Shown here: positions 9,208-17,746 of the stretch, in pieces
Layout: each line of letters opens with the position of its first letter
Numbering within the stretch: the first letter of the stretch is position 1
Assembly (NCBI RefSeq): GCF_022760755.1
Contig: NZ_JAIVFP010000001.1
Location: forward strand, 2,460,001-2,524,000
Source of the DNA: Candidatus Rhodoblastus alkanivorans
GTDB lineage: Bacteria > Pseudomonadota > Alphaproteobacteria > Rhizobiales > Beijerinckiaceae
Length of the DNA stretch: 64,000 nucleotides
Direction of reading: 5' to 3'
Program-made: the position numbers and the translations under genes
Notes under the pieces: model-generated
The model's input: only the letters and a program-made list of their open reading frames with translations
Told to the model about the DNA's origin: nothing
Databases searched by the model: none

Positions 9208-10845
9208 ATGGGGAACGCTTATCTGACCGGTCTTGACCGCAACCGCGCCAATTATGCGCCGCTCACCCCCTTGGGCTTCCTCTTCCGCGCCGCCGACGTT
9301 TACCCGGACAAGCTTTCGACCATATACAACGACCGGCGATTGACCTGGGCGCAGACCGCCGAGCGCTGCCGGCGGCTAGCCTCGGCGCTGACCAGGCGCG
9401 GCATCGGCAAGAACGACACCGTGGCGGCGATGCTGCCCAATGTCCCGGCCACGTTCGAGGCCCATTTCGGCGTCCCCCTGGCCGGCGCCGTCCTCAACAC
9501 GCTCAATACCCGGCTGGACGCCGAGGCCATCGCCTTCATGCTCGACCATGGCGAGGCGAAAGTTCTGCTGACCGACCGCGAATATTCCAAAGTCATCGCC
9601 AAGGCTCTCGACCTGATGAAGGGCGAAAAGCCGCTGGTGATCGACGTGGACGACCAGAGCTTTTCGGGCGGAAATTTTCTCGGCGCGATTGAATATGAAT
9701 CCTTTCTCGCCGAAGGCGACCCCGCTTTCGTCCCCGCGCCGCTCGAAGACGAATGGGACGCCATTTCGCTCAATTACACCTCCGGCACCACCGGCAACCC
9801 CAAGGGCGTCGTCTATCACCATCGCGGCGCCTATCTGAACGCGGTCAACAACATCCTGAGCTGGGGCATGCCGCCGCACGCGGTCTATCTGTGGACCCTG
9901 CCGATGTTCCACTGCAACGGCTGGTGCTTTCCCTGGACCATGGCCGCCAACGCCGGGGTCAATGTCTGCCTGCGCCGCGTCGATCCCAAGACGATCTTTG
10001 CCCTGATCCGCGAACACGGGGTCACCCATTTTTGCGGCGCGCCGATCGTCCACGGTTTGCTCATCAACGCCGATCCGGCCGACCGGGCCGGGATTTCCCA
10101 CCGGGTCGAGGGCCTCGTCGCGGGGGCGGCGCCGCCGGCGGCGATCATCGAGGGCATGGAGAAAATGGGCTTCGCGATCACCCATGTCTATGGCCTGACC
10201 GAAACCTATGGCCCGGCCTCGGTCTGCGCCAAGCAGGACGAATGGGCGAACGAATCTTTGGCGAAACGCGCCGAGCTGAACGCCCGCCAGGGCGTGCGGT
10301 CGCTGTTGCAGGAGGCGATCGACGTTGTCGATCTGGTCGATTTCAAGCCCGTGCCCCACGATGGCCAGACCATGGGCGAGATCGTCTTCCGCGGCAATAT
10401 CGTCATGAAGGGCTATCTCAAGAACGAGCGGGCGACACAGGAATGTTTCGCCGGCGGCTGGTTCCGCACCGGCGACCTCGCGGTGATCGAGCCCGACGGC
10501 TATGTGAAGATCAAGGACCGCTCCAAGGACATCATCATTTCCGGCGGCGAAAACATTTCCTCGCTCGAAGTCGAGGACGTGCTCTACCGCCACAAGGACG
10601 TGCTGGCGGCGGCGGTGGTCGCGACGCCCGACGAGAAATGGGGCGAGGTTCCCTGCGCCTTCATCGAATTGCGCGAGGGCGCGAGCCCATCCCAGGAGGA
10701 GTTTCTGGAACATTGCCGCGGGCATCTGGCGCGCTTCAAAGTTCCGAAAACCTTCATCTTCGGCCCGCTGCCCAAAACCTCCACCGGCAAGATCCAGAAG
10801 TTCATCCTGCGCGAAAAGGCGCGCTCGGCCGGGGCCATCGGGTGA
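9208..10845 (+). CDS. AMP-forming acyl-CoA synthetase (fatty-acyl/MMPA-CoA ligase-like)
   Basis: A 545-residue member of the adenylate-forming ANL superfamily, which activates a carboxylic acid with ATP and couples it to CoA. The P-loop-like motif TSGTTGNPKG is near residues 191-200, YGLTETYGP near 327, and the C-terminal lysine motif STGKIQKF near 527. The segment LPMFHCNGWCFPW is typical of the group that includes medium-chain and methylmercaptopropionyl-CoA ligases. I chose ATG 9208 because GGGAGGT stands 5-6 bases upstream; an upstream in-frame extension to 9097 lacks such a site. It is divergent from the patatin operon. The acid substrate is unresolved. Confidence 0.92.
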   Translation: MGNAYLTGLDRNRANYAPLTPLGFLFRAADVYPDKLSTIYNDRRLTWAQTAERCRRLASALTRRGIGKNDTVAAMLPNVPATFEAHFGVPLAGAVLNTLNTRLDAEAIAFMLDHGEAKVLLTDREYSKVIAKALDLMKGEKPLVIDVDDQSFSGGNFLGAIEYESFLAEGDPAFVPAPLEDEWDAISLNYTSGTTGNPKGVVYHHRGAYLNAVNNILSWGMPPHAVYLWTLPMFHCNGWCFPWTMAANAGVNVCLRRVDPKTIFALIREHGVTHFCGAPIVHGLLINADPADRAGISHRVEGLVAGAAPPAAIIEGMEKMGFAITHVYGLTETYGPASVCAKQDEWANESLAKRAELNARQGVRSLLQEAIDVVDLVDFKPVPHDGQTMGEIVFRGNIVMKGYLKNERATQECFAGGWFRTGDLAVIEPDGYVKIKDRSKDIIISGGENISSLEVEDVLYRHKDVLAAAVVATPDEKWGEVPCAFIELREGASPSQEEFLEHCRGHLARFKVPKTFIFGPLPKTSTGKIQKFILREKARSAGAIG

Positions 10846-10947
10846 TGAAAGCCAATTTTAAACGTCAGGGCGGAAAGAATTGGCCTTTTGGCGTCCCACC
10901 ATTATGTTTGGGAAGGATATTTGTGAATTTCGTCCGGAGGCGCGCGC

Positions 10948-11172
10948 ATGAAGATCACCGTGGACATCGATTGCACGCCCGCCGAGGCGCGGGCTTTCAT
11001 GGGCCTGCCGGATTTCGAGCCGATGCAGAAGCGCGCGATGGAGGAACTCGAAAAGCGCATGATGGACGCGGTGGATCGGTATTCGCCTGAAGCCCTGCTG
11101 AAAATGTGGCTCCAGCCGGCGACGCTCGACACCGGCTGGTTCCAGGATATCTTGCGCCAAGGGCGCAAATAG
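10948..11172 (+). CDS. DUF6489-like small conserved protein
   Basis: A 74-residue soluble protein beginning MKITVDIDCTPAEARAFMGLPD and ending near a Trp-Phe pair. Its look (a helix after the CTPAEARAF motif, an acidic-basic central helix, WFQDIL at the end) matches a small alphaproteobacterial family of unknown function that I recall as DUF6489. CGGAGG lies about 9 bases before the ATG. It sits 102 bases after the acyl-CoA synthetase on the same strand and could be cotranscribed. No function is proposed. Confidence 0.75.
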   Translation: MKITVDIDCTPAEARAFMGLPDFEPMQKRAMEELEKRMMDAVDRYSPEALLKMWLQPATLDTGWFQDILRQGRK

Positions 11173-11176
11173 GAAT

Positions 11177-12565
11177 TTAAAGCCCGGCGCTGAGCAGGCG
11201 TCCCGCCTTGATATAGCGGCTCGGATTTACCGGCGCGCCGTCGACGCGGACCTCGTAATGCAGATGCGGTCCGGTCGAGCGGCCGGTCGAGCCGATCGCG
11301 CCGATTTCCTCTCCCGCCTTGACCGATTGCCCTTGCCTGACATCGATCCGCGACAGATGGCCGTAGCGCGTGGCGAGGCCGGCGCCGTGGTCGATTTCCA
11401 CCATATTGCCATAGCCGCCGGCGACCCCGGCAAAGGCCACCCGCCCGGCGGCGGTGGCGTGAACCGGCTCGCCATAGGCGCCATGGAAATCCATTCCCGT
11501 ATGGAGGGCGGGGCGGCCGAAGAAGGGGTCGATGCGATAACCGAATGGTGAAGTGACTTCGAGCTGGCCGGGCAGAGGCTGACGCACCGGCGCATAGGGC
11601 AGGGCCTGGCGCAATTCGTTCATCGTGTCGATCGAACTGGCGAGGCTCGCGTAGGCGCGATCGAATTCGCCGCCGCGCTGGGGCGCGTCGGCGGGGACGA
11701 AGGGTCCGCCCATGGCGGCCCTGGTCACGCCGCTCTCGTCGTGGCCAAGGGATTCGTCGTGGCCAATGGATTCGGAGCGGCCAAGCGATTCGGCGTGGCG
11801 GATCATGCGATCGACCGGTAGGCCGGCTTCCTCGAAAGCTTCGCGCAGATGCTCCGCCTCGGCGGCGGCGGGCGCCTTCAGACCGTTGAGCACGGCGATC
11901 TGGCGGCGCTCGACCCGATCGAAACGCGCGGCGAGACTGTGCAGGCGCTGCTGCGGCGAGGCCGGGTCGGAATTGTCGGAAAGGTTGGGGCCGGGCGCGT
12001 CGCCGCCCTGGGTGCGGCGCAGGTCGAAGCCCTCTGGAACCGGCTTGAAATCGTCCTTGGCGAGGGAGGGCTTGGGTTCGAGCGTTTGGATCGGGCCGGA
12101 GGCGGCTTGGGGCGCGATCTGGGGGGAGGCCTCGGCGGCGGCGGGCCGCGTCGCCGCGACCGAGGTCATGTCCGGATCGACCTTGGCGGCGAGCGAGGCG
12201 AGCAGCGCCGACCGCGATTCGAGCCGGGCCTGGCGCACCGCGAGTTCGGCCACCTTGCCCTCGAATGTGTCCTGGTTGATCATCTGCCGCGAGGCGAGCG
12301 TGTCGATTTGCGCGCGCAGGGCGGCGATTCTGTCCTCATAGGCGAATTGCATGTTCGCCTGCCGCCGCATCAGCGAAGCCAGCATGTCGTCGCGGAACAT
12401 GAAATAGGAGCCGATCGCGAGACATCCAAGCAGCAGCAGCGGAACCGCGCCGAACAGGCCGGCCGCGAGCGGCGTGGGCAGGAAAATCTGGCGGCTCGAA
12501 ATGTGGGAAACCAGGTGAAGGGTCAGGCCGGGCTTCAGGGCCCTCGCGGAAAAAGCGCCACGCAT
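11177..12565 (-). CDS. M23 family murein peptidase (LytM domain) with N-terminal membrane anchor
   Basis: A 462-residue envelope protein. A hydrophobic helix (about residues 32-58) anchors it, a coiled-coil region follows (about 65-125), and the C-terminal LytM/peptidase M23 domain occupies about residues 345-455. Zinc-binding motifs are intact: HTGMDF and HLHYE. The predicted role is cutting peptide cross-bridges in peptidoglycan or activating an amidase at the division site. A short Ser/Glu/His/Asp-rich tandem repeat (units such as SLGHDE, about residues 265-285) lies in the linker. It converges with the DUF6489-like gene with only 4 bases between stops. Confidence 0.92.
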   Translation of the reverse strand: MRGAFSARALKPGLTLHLVSHISSRQIFLPTPLAAGLFGAVPLLLLGCLAIGSYFMFRDDMLASLMRRQANMQFAYEDRIAALRAQIDTLASRQMINQDTFEGKVAELAVRQARLESRSALLASLAAKVDPDMTSVAATRPAAAEASPQIAPQAASGPIQTLEPKPSLAKDDFKPVPEGFDLRRTQGGDAPGPNLSDNSDPASPQQRLHSLAARFDRVERRQIAVLNGLKAPAAAEAEHLREAFEEAGLPVDRMIRHAESLGRSESIGHDESLGHDESGVTRAAMGGPFVPADAPQRGGEFDRAYASLASSIDTMNELRQALPYAPVRQPLPGQLEVTSPFGYRIDPFFGRPALHTGMDFHGAYGEPVHATAAGRVAFAGVAGGYGNMVEIDHGAGLATRYGHLSRIDVRQGQSVKAGEEIGAIGSTGRSTGPHLHYEVRVDGAPVNPSRYIKAGRLLSAGL

Positions 12566-12655
12566 GTCTTACCTTCCGAAAGGACGCGCCGGGAAGGCGC
12601 GGCCGATTTCAGGTCAAGGTAAACGGACGTGGTTAACGTTTTGAAAATGGCTCCG

Positions 12656-13126
12656 TTACAGCGACTTGACCGCCGCGAGGACCGCCTGGGCGTGGCCGGG
12701 AACCTTCACCTTGCGCCAGACCTGCGCAATCTTGCCGTCCGGGCCGATCAGAAAGGTCGAGCGTTCGACCCCCATATATTTGCGGCCATACATGCTCTTT
12801 TCGACCCAGACGCCATAGGCTCCGAGAATCTCCTTCGATTCGTCGGCCAGGAGTGGAAAGGTCAGCTCATATTTGTCGCGGAACTTGTCGTGCTGCTTGA
12901 CCGGATCGGGCGACGCGCCGACGACGACGGCTCCCGCCGCGGCGAAATCGCCCGCCAGCCGGTTGAAGTCCTGCGCCTCCATGGTGCAGCCGGAGGTGTC
13001 GTCCTTGGGGTAGAAGTAAAGCACCAGCTTCTTGCCCCGGAAATCCGCGAGCGACATCCGGTCGCCGCCGTCGCGGGGCAGGGTGAAATCCGGCGCCGCA
13101 TCGCCCGCCTGCACACGTTCCGTCAT
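12656..13126 (-). CDS. bcp: Peroxiredoxin of the Bcp/PrxQ family
   Basis: A 156-residue thiol peroxidase that reduces hydrogen peroxide and organic hydroperoxides. The peroxidatic cysteine is in TSGCTMEAQDF (Cys47). The position five residues later, where 2-Cys Bcp proteins keep the resolving cysteine, is not Cys, and no other Cys is present, so this is a 1-Cys type. ATG 13126 was chosen because AAGGA stands about 7 bases upstream; in-frame starts further upstream (13141, 13219) have no comparable site. The gene is divergent from the AsmA-like giant gene across about 230 bases. Confidence 0.92.
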   Translation of the reverse strand: MTERVQAGDAAPDFTLPRDGGDRMSLADFRGKKLVLYFYPKDDTSGCTMEAQDFNRLAGDFAAAGAVVVGASPDPVKQHDKFRDKYELTFPLLADESKEILGAYGVWVEKSMYGRKYMGVERSTFLIGPDGKIAQVWRKVKVPGHAQAVLAAVKSL

Positions 13127-13358
13127 CGCAAATCCTTTCATGGGAGCAGCTTGCGGCCGCACGGCCGCGCGATGTCGCCATTCTTGCTTAATTCCGTCGT
13201 AAATGTCTGCATTTTTCACGCCATCGACGGACGGCGAAGGCCCCTGACCGTTGGTCGGAGAGGGCCCGGATTTGCTATAGAATAGCGATTCGGTTGGCCT
13301 CGCCAGCCGGTCAGCCGCCAGGCTTGATCATGAATCCGAAAAGTGGCGTCCGAAAGCG

Positions 13359-16300
13359 GTGGCGATCGAGCGCGTCGCATATCGACAGACACGCGAATCG
13401 GCGAGGAAAGCGACCGCATTGATCGAAATGAGAGAGCCGGACATTTGCGAAGGGCCGCTGCCGCCGCCGCTGCCGCCGCGACGCTTCCGCCGGGCGCGAC
13501 GAACCGCGAGCGCGGGGCTTTCCTTCGCCCTGATGGCCGTGCTCGTCGCTTTGGCCGCGGGCATGGTCGCGCTGGCGGTCGGCCGGGTCAACCTCGACGC
13601 GTTCAAGCCGATGGTGGTCTCGGTGCTCCAGGACCGGCTTGGCCCGAACTACATCCTCGCCATCTCGACCATCGCGATCGAGCGCCAGGAGCACGGCGTC
13701 GCCCTGGCGGTGGACGGCCTCTCGATCCGTCGGGCGGACGGCCGCCGCCTGCTGTCCGCGCCCAAGGCCGACATCATTTTCGATCCGTTGTCGCTGCTCG
13801 CCGGGCAGGTCAAGCCGTCGCGGGTCGATATCGACCGGCTGAAAGTCGAACTTCGCGTGCGACCTGACGGCGGGCTCGACCTCTCGGCCGGCGGCGAGCC
13901 CGTTCCCGCGCCGGGCCCGAACGCGCCACAGGCGGCGCCCCAAATCGCGCCCGATGCGGCGCCCGAGCCGAGCGTGGCGGCGCCCACCAGCGCCCCGCCG
14001 CCCGCGACCCGCGCCAAGGTTCTGCGGCAGGCGGCCAGGGCGATCAATTTGATCTTCGACATCGGCCAGGGCCGCGACAGCCCGATCGCCGTGCTCGATC
14101 ATTTCGGGATCAGGAACGGGCGGCTGATCATCGACGATCGCGAAGCCGGCCAGAAGCGCGAATTCGAGGCCTTCGAATTCTCGCTCGACCGCTCCAATGC
14201 CGGCAAGCGCGGCGTCGCCGACGTCAAAATGTCGGCGAAAGGCCCCAGCGGACGCTGGACTGTCGAAGGCGTCGCGCGCGGCGCCCGCGATCAGGCGCAT
14301 GAACTCGCGATCCGCGGCAGCGGCTTTTCGATCGACGAGATCGCGCTGATGGCCGGCAAGACCAGCCTGCCGATCGATTCAGACATTCCGATTTCCTTCA
14401 AGGCCTCGGCCTCGTTCCAGGGCGACGGCCATGTGCTCGACGCCAACGCCCGCCTCGCCCTGGGGCAGGGCTTCTGGCGCTTCGACGATCCCGAATTCGC
14501 GCCGGTCTTCCTCGACGAATTTTTCGCCGCCGCCCATTGGGACGCGTCGGCCCACCGCGCGGTGGTGGATCAGGCGCAGATCTTTTCCGGCGCCTCGCAT
14601 TGTTCCTTCAGCGGCGTCATCGCGCCGCCGGAGCACGAGGCGGCGCCCTGGAGCATCGTTTTCAAACAGGTCGAGTCCTGCGTGGTCGGACCGGATCGCA
14701 AGGGCGAGAAATCGGTCGCCCTTGACAAGATCGTCGCCGATCTCGCCCTCAATCTTATGAGCAAGACCCTGAAAATCAACCGTGTCGAACTGGTCGGCCC
14801 CGAAGTGGCGGCCGCCGCGCAAGGGACGATCGACTGGGTCAACGGCCTGCATATGCGGATGGGTCTGTCCGCCGGCAACATGACCGCCGCCGGCGTGCTC
14901 GCCGTGTGGCCCAACGCTTTCGGCGCGCCGGTGCGCGGCTGGGTCGGCGACCATCTCATCAGCGGAACCCTGGTCAATTTCCGCATGGCGGTCGATCTCG
15001 ACGACCTCGACCTGCGCATGATGCGCGCCCAGCATGCGCCGATGGACGACCGCGTGTCGATGGACTACACGATCCGCGACGCCGCCTTCACCTTCCTCGA
15101 CGGCGCGCCGCCGGTGCGAGGGGTGAATGCTGTCGGCCATTCCAGCGGCCGCACGGCGCGCATCGAGGCGAGTTCCGGCTATATCGAGGGAAGCGGGGGG
15201 CGCCGGATCGACCTGTCGAACGGCGTGCTCTCCATGCCGGATCTGGAGACCAAGCCGATCGCGCTGAGCATCAGCGCCCATGGCCAGGGCGCGCTCGACA
15301 CTTTGGGCTCGGTCCTTGCCACGCCCGGCTTCGCCAAGGTGGCGAGCCTGCCGCTCGACGCCAAGACCACCAAGGGGCAGTTCTCGGGCGATTTCACCTT
15401 CCGCACCAAACTTCAGCCGGTTTACGACCCGAAGCTCGCCAGCATCGAGGTCAACGCCACAGTCGCCAATTTCTCGGCCGAGCATCTGGTCGGCAAGGCC
15501 AGTCTGGAGCAGGGCTCTCTCGCCGTGACCCTCCAGAACGGCGTCACCCATGTCACGGGAACGGGAAAATTGTTCGGCGCCCCGGCCACGCTCGAATTCA
15601 CCCGCAACGCGACCGAACCGCCCAAGGGCGTCATAACCTTCCCGATGGACGAGGCGGCGCGCGCCAAGGCCGGCCTGAACTTCGGCTCGACCGTCGTCGG
15701 ACCCATCGCCGTGAAGATTGTCGGCGAGGTCGGCGCCGCCCATCCCCAGGCGCTGGTCGAGCTCGATCTCGCCAAGACCGGGCTGATCTATCCCGTTCCA
15801 GGGCTCTACAAACCCGCCGGACGCCCGGCCAAGGCCGCTTTCACCTATCGCGAGGATGGTCGCGGAGCCGCTGCGCTGGACAATTTCGTTTACGACGGCG
15901 CCGGCCAGAGCGCCAAAGGCGTGCTGCAGCTCGCGCCGGACGGAAGTCTTGCCGGGGCGAAGCTGTCGGACGTAAAATTCTCGCCCGGCGACAACCTGCG
16001 CATCGACGCCGAGAAATCGGGCGATGTGATGAAGATCGTCGCGCGCGGGGCGGCGGTGGACGCGCGTCCCTTCCTGGGCGATCTCACCGGCGGAGGCTCG
16101 GGAAGCGGCCCCTCGACCGATTTCGATCTGAGCCTCAACGCCACTCTCCTGACCGGCGCCAATCGCCAGATCATCTCCAACGCCGAAATGCGCCTGGCGC
16201 GCAAGAAGAACGGGCAATACCAGGCCCTGAGCCTCTCCGGGAAATTCGGCGGCGATCCGGTCAAAGGCGTTCTGACCCGCGACGGCGGGGCGCCCGTATT

Positions 16301-16877
16301 TTCTCTCAAGACCTCCGATGGCGGCGCGCTGCTCGCCTTTTTCGATCTATACAGCCATATGGAAAGGGGCCAGCTCGACGCCGAACTGCATCTCGCCGAC
16401 GGCGGCTTCTCGGGCACGCTCGACATTAAGGATTTTATGTTGCGGGGCGAGCCGGCGCTGAAAAGCTTCGCCAACGCGCCCAACGCCGGAAAAATCGCCA
16501 ATAAGGTGAAGCTGGACCCCAATTCCGTGTCCTTCGCCCGACTGCACGCGGAGCTTGAGAAGTCCGACGGGCGCCTGACCGTCCGCGACGGAATCATCGC
16601 CAATTCGAGCGTCGGCTCGACCATCGAAGGCTGGATCAATTTCGACCAGAATACCCTCGATCTTTCCGGCACATTCGTGCCGGCCTATGGCGTCAACAAT
16701 CTGTTCGGCCAGCTTCCCGTCATCGGCCTGGTGCTCGGCGGCGGGCAGGAGGAAGGGCTGATCGGGGTCAATTACCGCATTTCCGGCAAGACGAGCGCGC
16801 CGGTTCTGTCGGTCAATCCGCTGTCCGCCATCGCCCCCGGATTCTTGCGGAAAATTTTCGGCATCCTGCCGCATTGA
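13359..16877 (+). CDS. AsmA/YhdP-like large envelope protein (DUF3971)
   Basis: An approximately 1170-residue protein with one N-terminal membrane anchor (about residues 52-72), a Pro/Ala-rich linker near residues 180-220, and long repetitive beta-rich segments ending in an AsmA-like C-terminal domain (about 950-1150). Related YhdP/TamB/AsmA proteins form long periplasmic grooves implicated in phospholipid transfer to the outer membrane; function here is inferred from family only. The start is uncertain: GTG 13359 gives 1172 residues, and ATG 13428 would shorten it by 23. Length fits the YhdP group. It may be followed by the HAD gene in one transcript. Confidence 0.85.
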   Translation: MAIERVAYRQTRESARKATALIEMREPDICEGPLPPPLPPRRFRRARRTASAGLSFALMAVLVALAAGMVALAVGRVNLDAFKPMVVSVLQDRLGPNYILAISTIAIERQEHGVALAVDGLSIRRADGRRLLSAPKADIIFDPLSLLAGQVKPSRVDIDRLKVELRVRPDGGLDLSAGGEPVPAPGPNAPQAAPQIAPDAAPEPSVAAPTSAPPPATRAKVLRQAARAINLIFDIGQGRDSPIAVLDHFGIRNGRLIIDDREAGQKREFEAFEFSLDRSNAGKRGVADVKMSAKGPSGRWTVEGVARGARDQAHELAIRGSGFSIDEIALMAGKTSLPIDSDIPISFKASASFQGDGHVLDANARLALGQGFWRFDDPEFAPVFLDEFFAAAHWDASAHRAVVDQAQIFSGASHCSFSGVIAPPEHEAAPWSIVFKQVESCVVGPDRKGEKSVALDKIVADLALNLMSKTLKINRVELVGPEVAAAAQGTIDWVNGLHMRMGLSAGNMTAAGVLAVWPNAFGAPVRGWVGDHLISGTLVNFRMAVDLDDLDLRMMRAQHAPMDDRVSMDYTIRDAAFTFLDGAPPVRGVNAVGHSSGRTARIEASSGYIEGSGGRRIDLSNGVLSMPDLETKPIALSISAHGQGALDTLGSVLATPGFAKVASLPLDAKTTKGQFSGDFTFRTKLQPVYDPKLASIEVNATVANFSAEHLVGKASLEQGSLAVTLQNGVTHVTGTGKLFGAPATLEFTRNATEPPKGVITFPMDEAARAKAGLNFGSTVVGPIAVKIVGEVGAAHPQALVELDLAKTGLIYPVPGLYKPAGRPAKAAFTYREDGRGAAALDNFVYDGAGQSAKGVLQLAPDGSLAGAKLSDVKFSPGDNLRIDAEKSGDVMKIVARGAAVDARPFLGDLTGGGSGSGPSTDFDLSLNATLLTGANRQIISNAEMRLARKKNGQYQALSLSGKFGGDPVKGVLTRDGGAPVFSLKTSDGGALLAFFDLYSHMERGQLDAELHLADGGFSGTLDIKDFMLRGEPALKSFANAPNAGKIANKVKLDPNSVSFARLHAELEKSDGRLTVRDGIIANSSVGSTIEGWINFDQNTLDLSGTFVPAYGVNNLFGQLPVIGLVLGGGQEEGLIGVNYRISGKTSAPVLSVNPLSAIAPGFLRKIFGILPH

Positions 16878-16973
16878 GGGCGATAAACATTATCTTAACA
16901 TACATTGCGCCTTTTTTAATTTCCTTTTCGACCCGGCTTCGTCACTTTCGCCGAAACTTTGGAGGAGGCCCAC

Positions 16974-17657
16974 GTGATCGACACGGTCATTTTCGATATG
17001 GACGGCACTTTGGCCGAGACGGAGGAGGTTCATCGCCTCGCCTTCAACCAGGCCTTCTCGGATGTCGGCCTGGACTGGAGTTGGGACGTCGCGCTCTACC
17101 GCCAATTGCTAAAAGTGACCGGCGGCAAGGAGCGGATCACCCATTTCATCACGCTCCAGGGCGGCGTCGCCGACCCGGAATTCGTCGCCAGGCTCCACAA
17201 GGCCAAAACCGAAATCTATACCGCGATGGTGGATGCGGGCGCCGTGCCGCTGCGGCCGGGAATCAAGGAATTCATCGAGGCGGCGCGAAAGCAGGGCATT
17301 ACCCTCGCCATTGCGACGACCACCTCAATGCCCAATATCGAGGCGCTGCTCAATTCCACCCTCGGCGGGAATTGGCGGGAGATTTTTCCCGTCGTCGGGG
17401 CCGGGGACATGGTCAGCAAAAAGAAGCCGGCGCCGGACGTCTATGAACTCGCCCTCCGCGAATTGGGCAAGCCGCCGGAACATTGCGTGGCGATCGAGGA
17501 TTCGCGTAACGGCGTCCTGGCGGCGCGCAGCGCGGGGCTGCCGGTCATCGCGGTGCGCTCGACCTATTCCAGCGACGACGACCTCAGCGGCGCCGCGGTC
17601 GAACTGCCGAACTGCGAGGCGCTGAGCATTGATCTGCTCAGCAGGATTTCCAGTTAA
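16974..17657 (+). CDS. HAD-superfamily phosphatase, CbbY/beta-phosphoglucomutase type
   Basis: A 227-residue cytoplasmic hydrolase. The aspartate nucleophile and acid/base residues are in FDMDGT (Asp8, Asp10), a Thr-rich motif II (TTTSMPN) follows, then SKKKPAPDVYE and the acidic motif EDSRNG. The pattern resembles CbbY, which removes the Rubisco inhibitor xylulose-1,5-bisphosphate, but related sugar phosphatases look similar and no Calvin-cycle gene is nearby. GTG 16974 was chosen because GGAGGAGG ends about 6 bases upstream. A strong hairpin follows the stop. Confidence 0.88.
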   Translation: MIDTVIFDMDGTLAETEEVHRLAFNQAFSDVGLDWSWDVALYRQLLKVTGGKERITHFITLQGGVADPEFVARLHKAKTEIYTAMVDAGAVPLRPGIKEFIEAARKQGITLAIATTTSMPNIEALLNSTLGGNWREIFPVVGAGDMVSKKKPAPDVYELALRELGKPPEHCVAIEDSRNGVLAARSAGLPVIAVRSTYSSDDDLSGAAVELPNCEALSIDLLSRISS

Positions 17658-17662
17658 AGCAC

Positions 17663-17686
17663 GCCGGCTTTCGAACGAAAGCCGGC
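17663..17686. terminator. Hairpin after the HAD gene
   Basis: GCCGGCTTTCG and its exact reverse complement are separated by AA, giving a stem of 10 pairs with a GAAC tetraloop. It starts 6 bases after the HAD stop codon. There is no clear T-tract, so it may stabilise or only partly terminate the message. Confidence 0.55.
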
Positions 17687-17704
17687 CAACTCGAACATAT
17701 CAAC

Positions 17705-17732
17705 TGCGAATTCGTCGGCTCGCCGACGAATT
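17705..17732. repeat. Palindromic intergenic repeat, copy 1
   Basis: AATTCGTCGG and CCGACGAATT pair perfectly around CTCG (17709-17732). The element lies 14 bases beyond the rhlE stop on that gene's strand, so it can act as its 3' hairpin. A second intergenic copy at 26391-26418 matches at 25 of 28 positions, which suggests a dispersed REP-like element. Confidence 0.6.
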
Positions 17733-17746
17733 TGCGCTTGCGCGGC

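Noticed and set aside
14379-16217. 612-codon open frame opposite the AsmA-like gene
   Set aside because: The composition is that of an antisense shadow; the plus-strand frame has anchor and family features.
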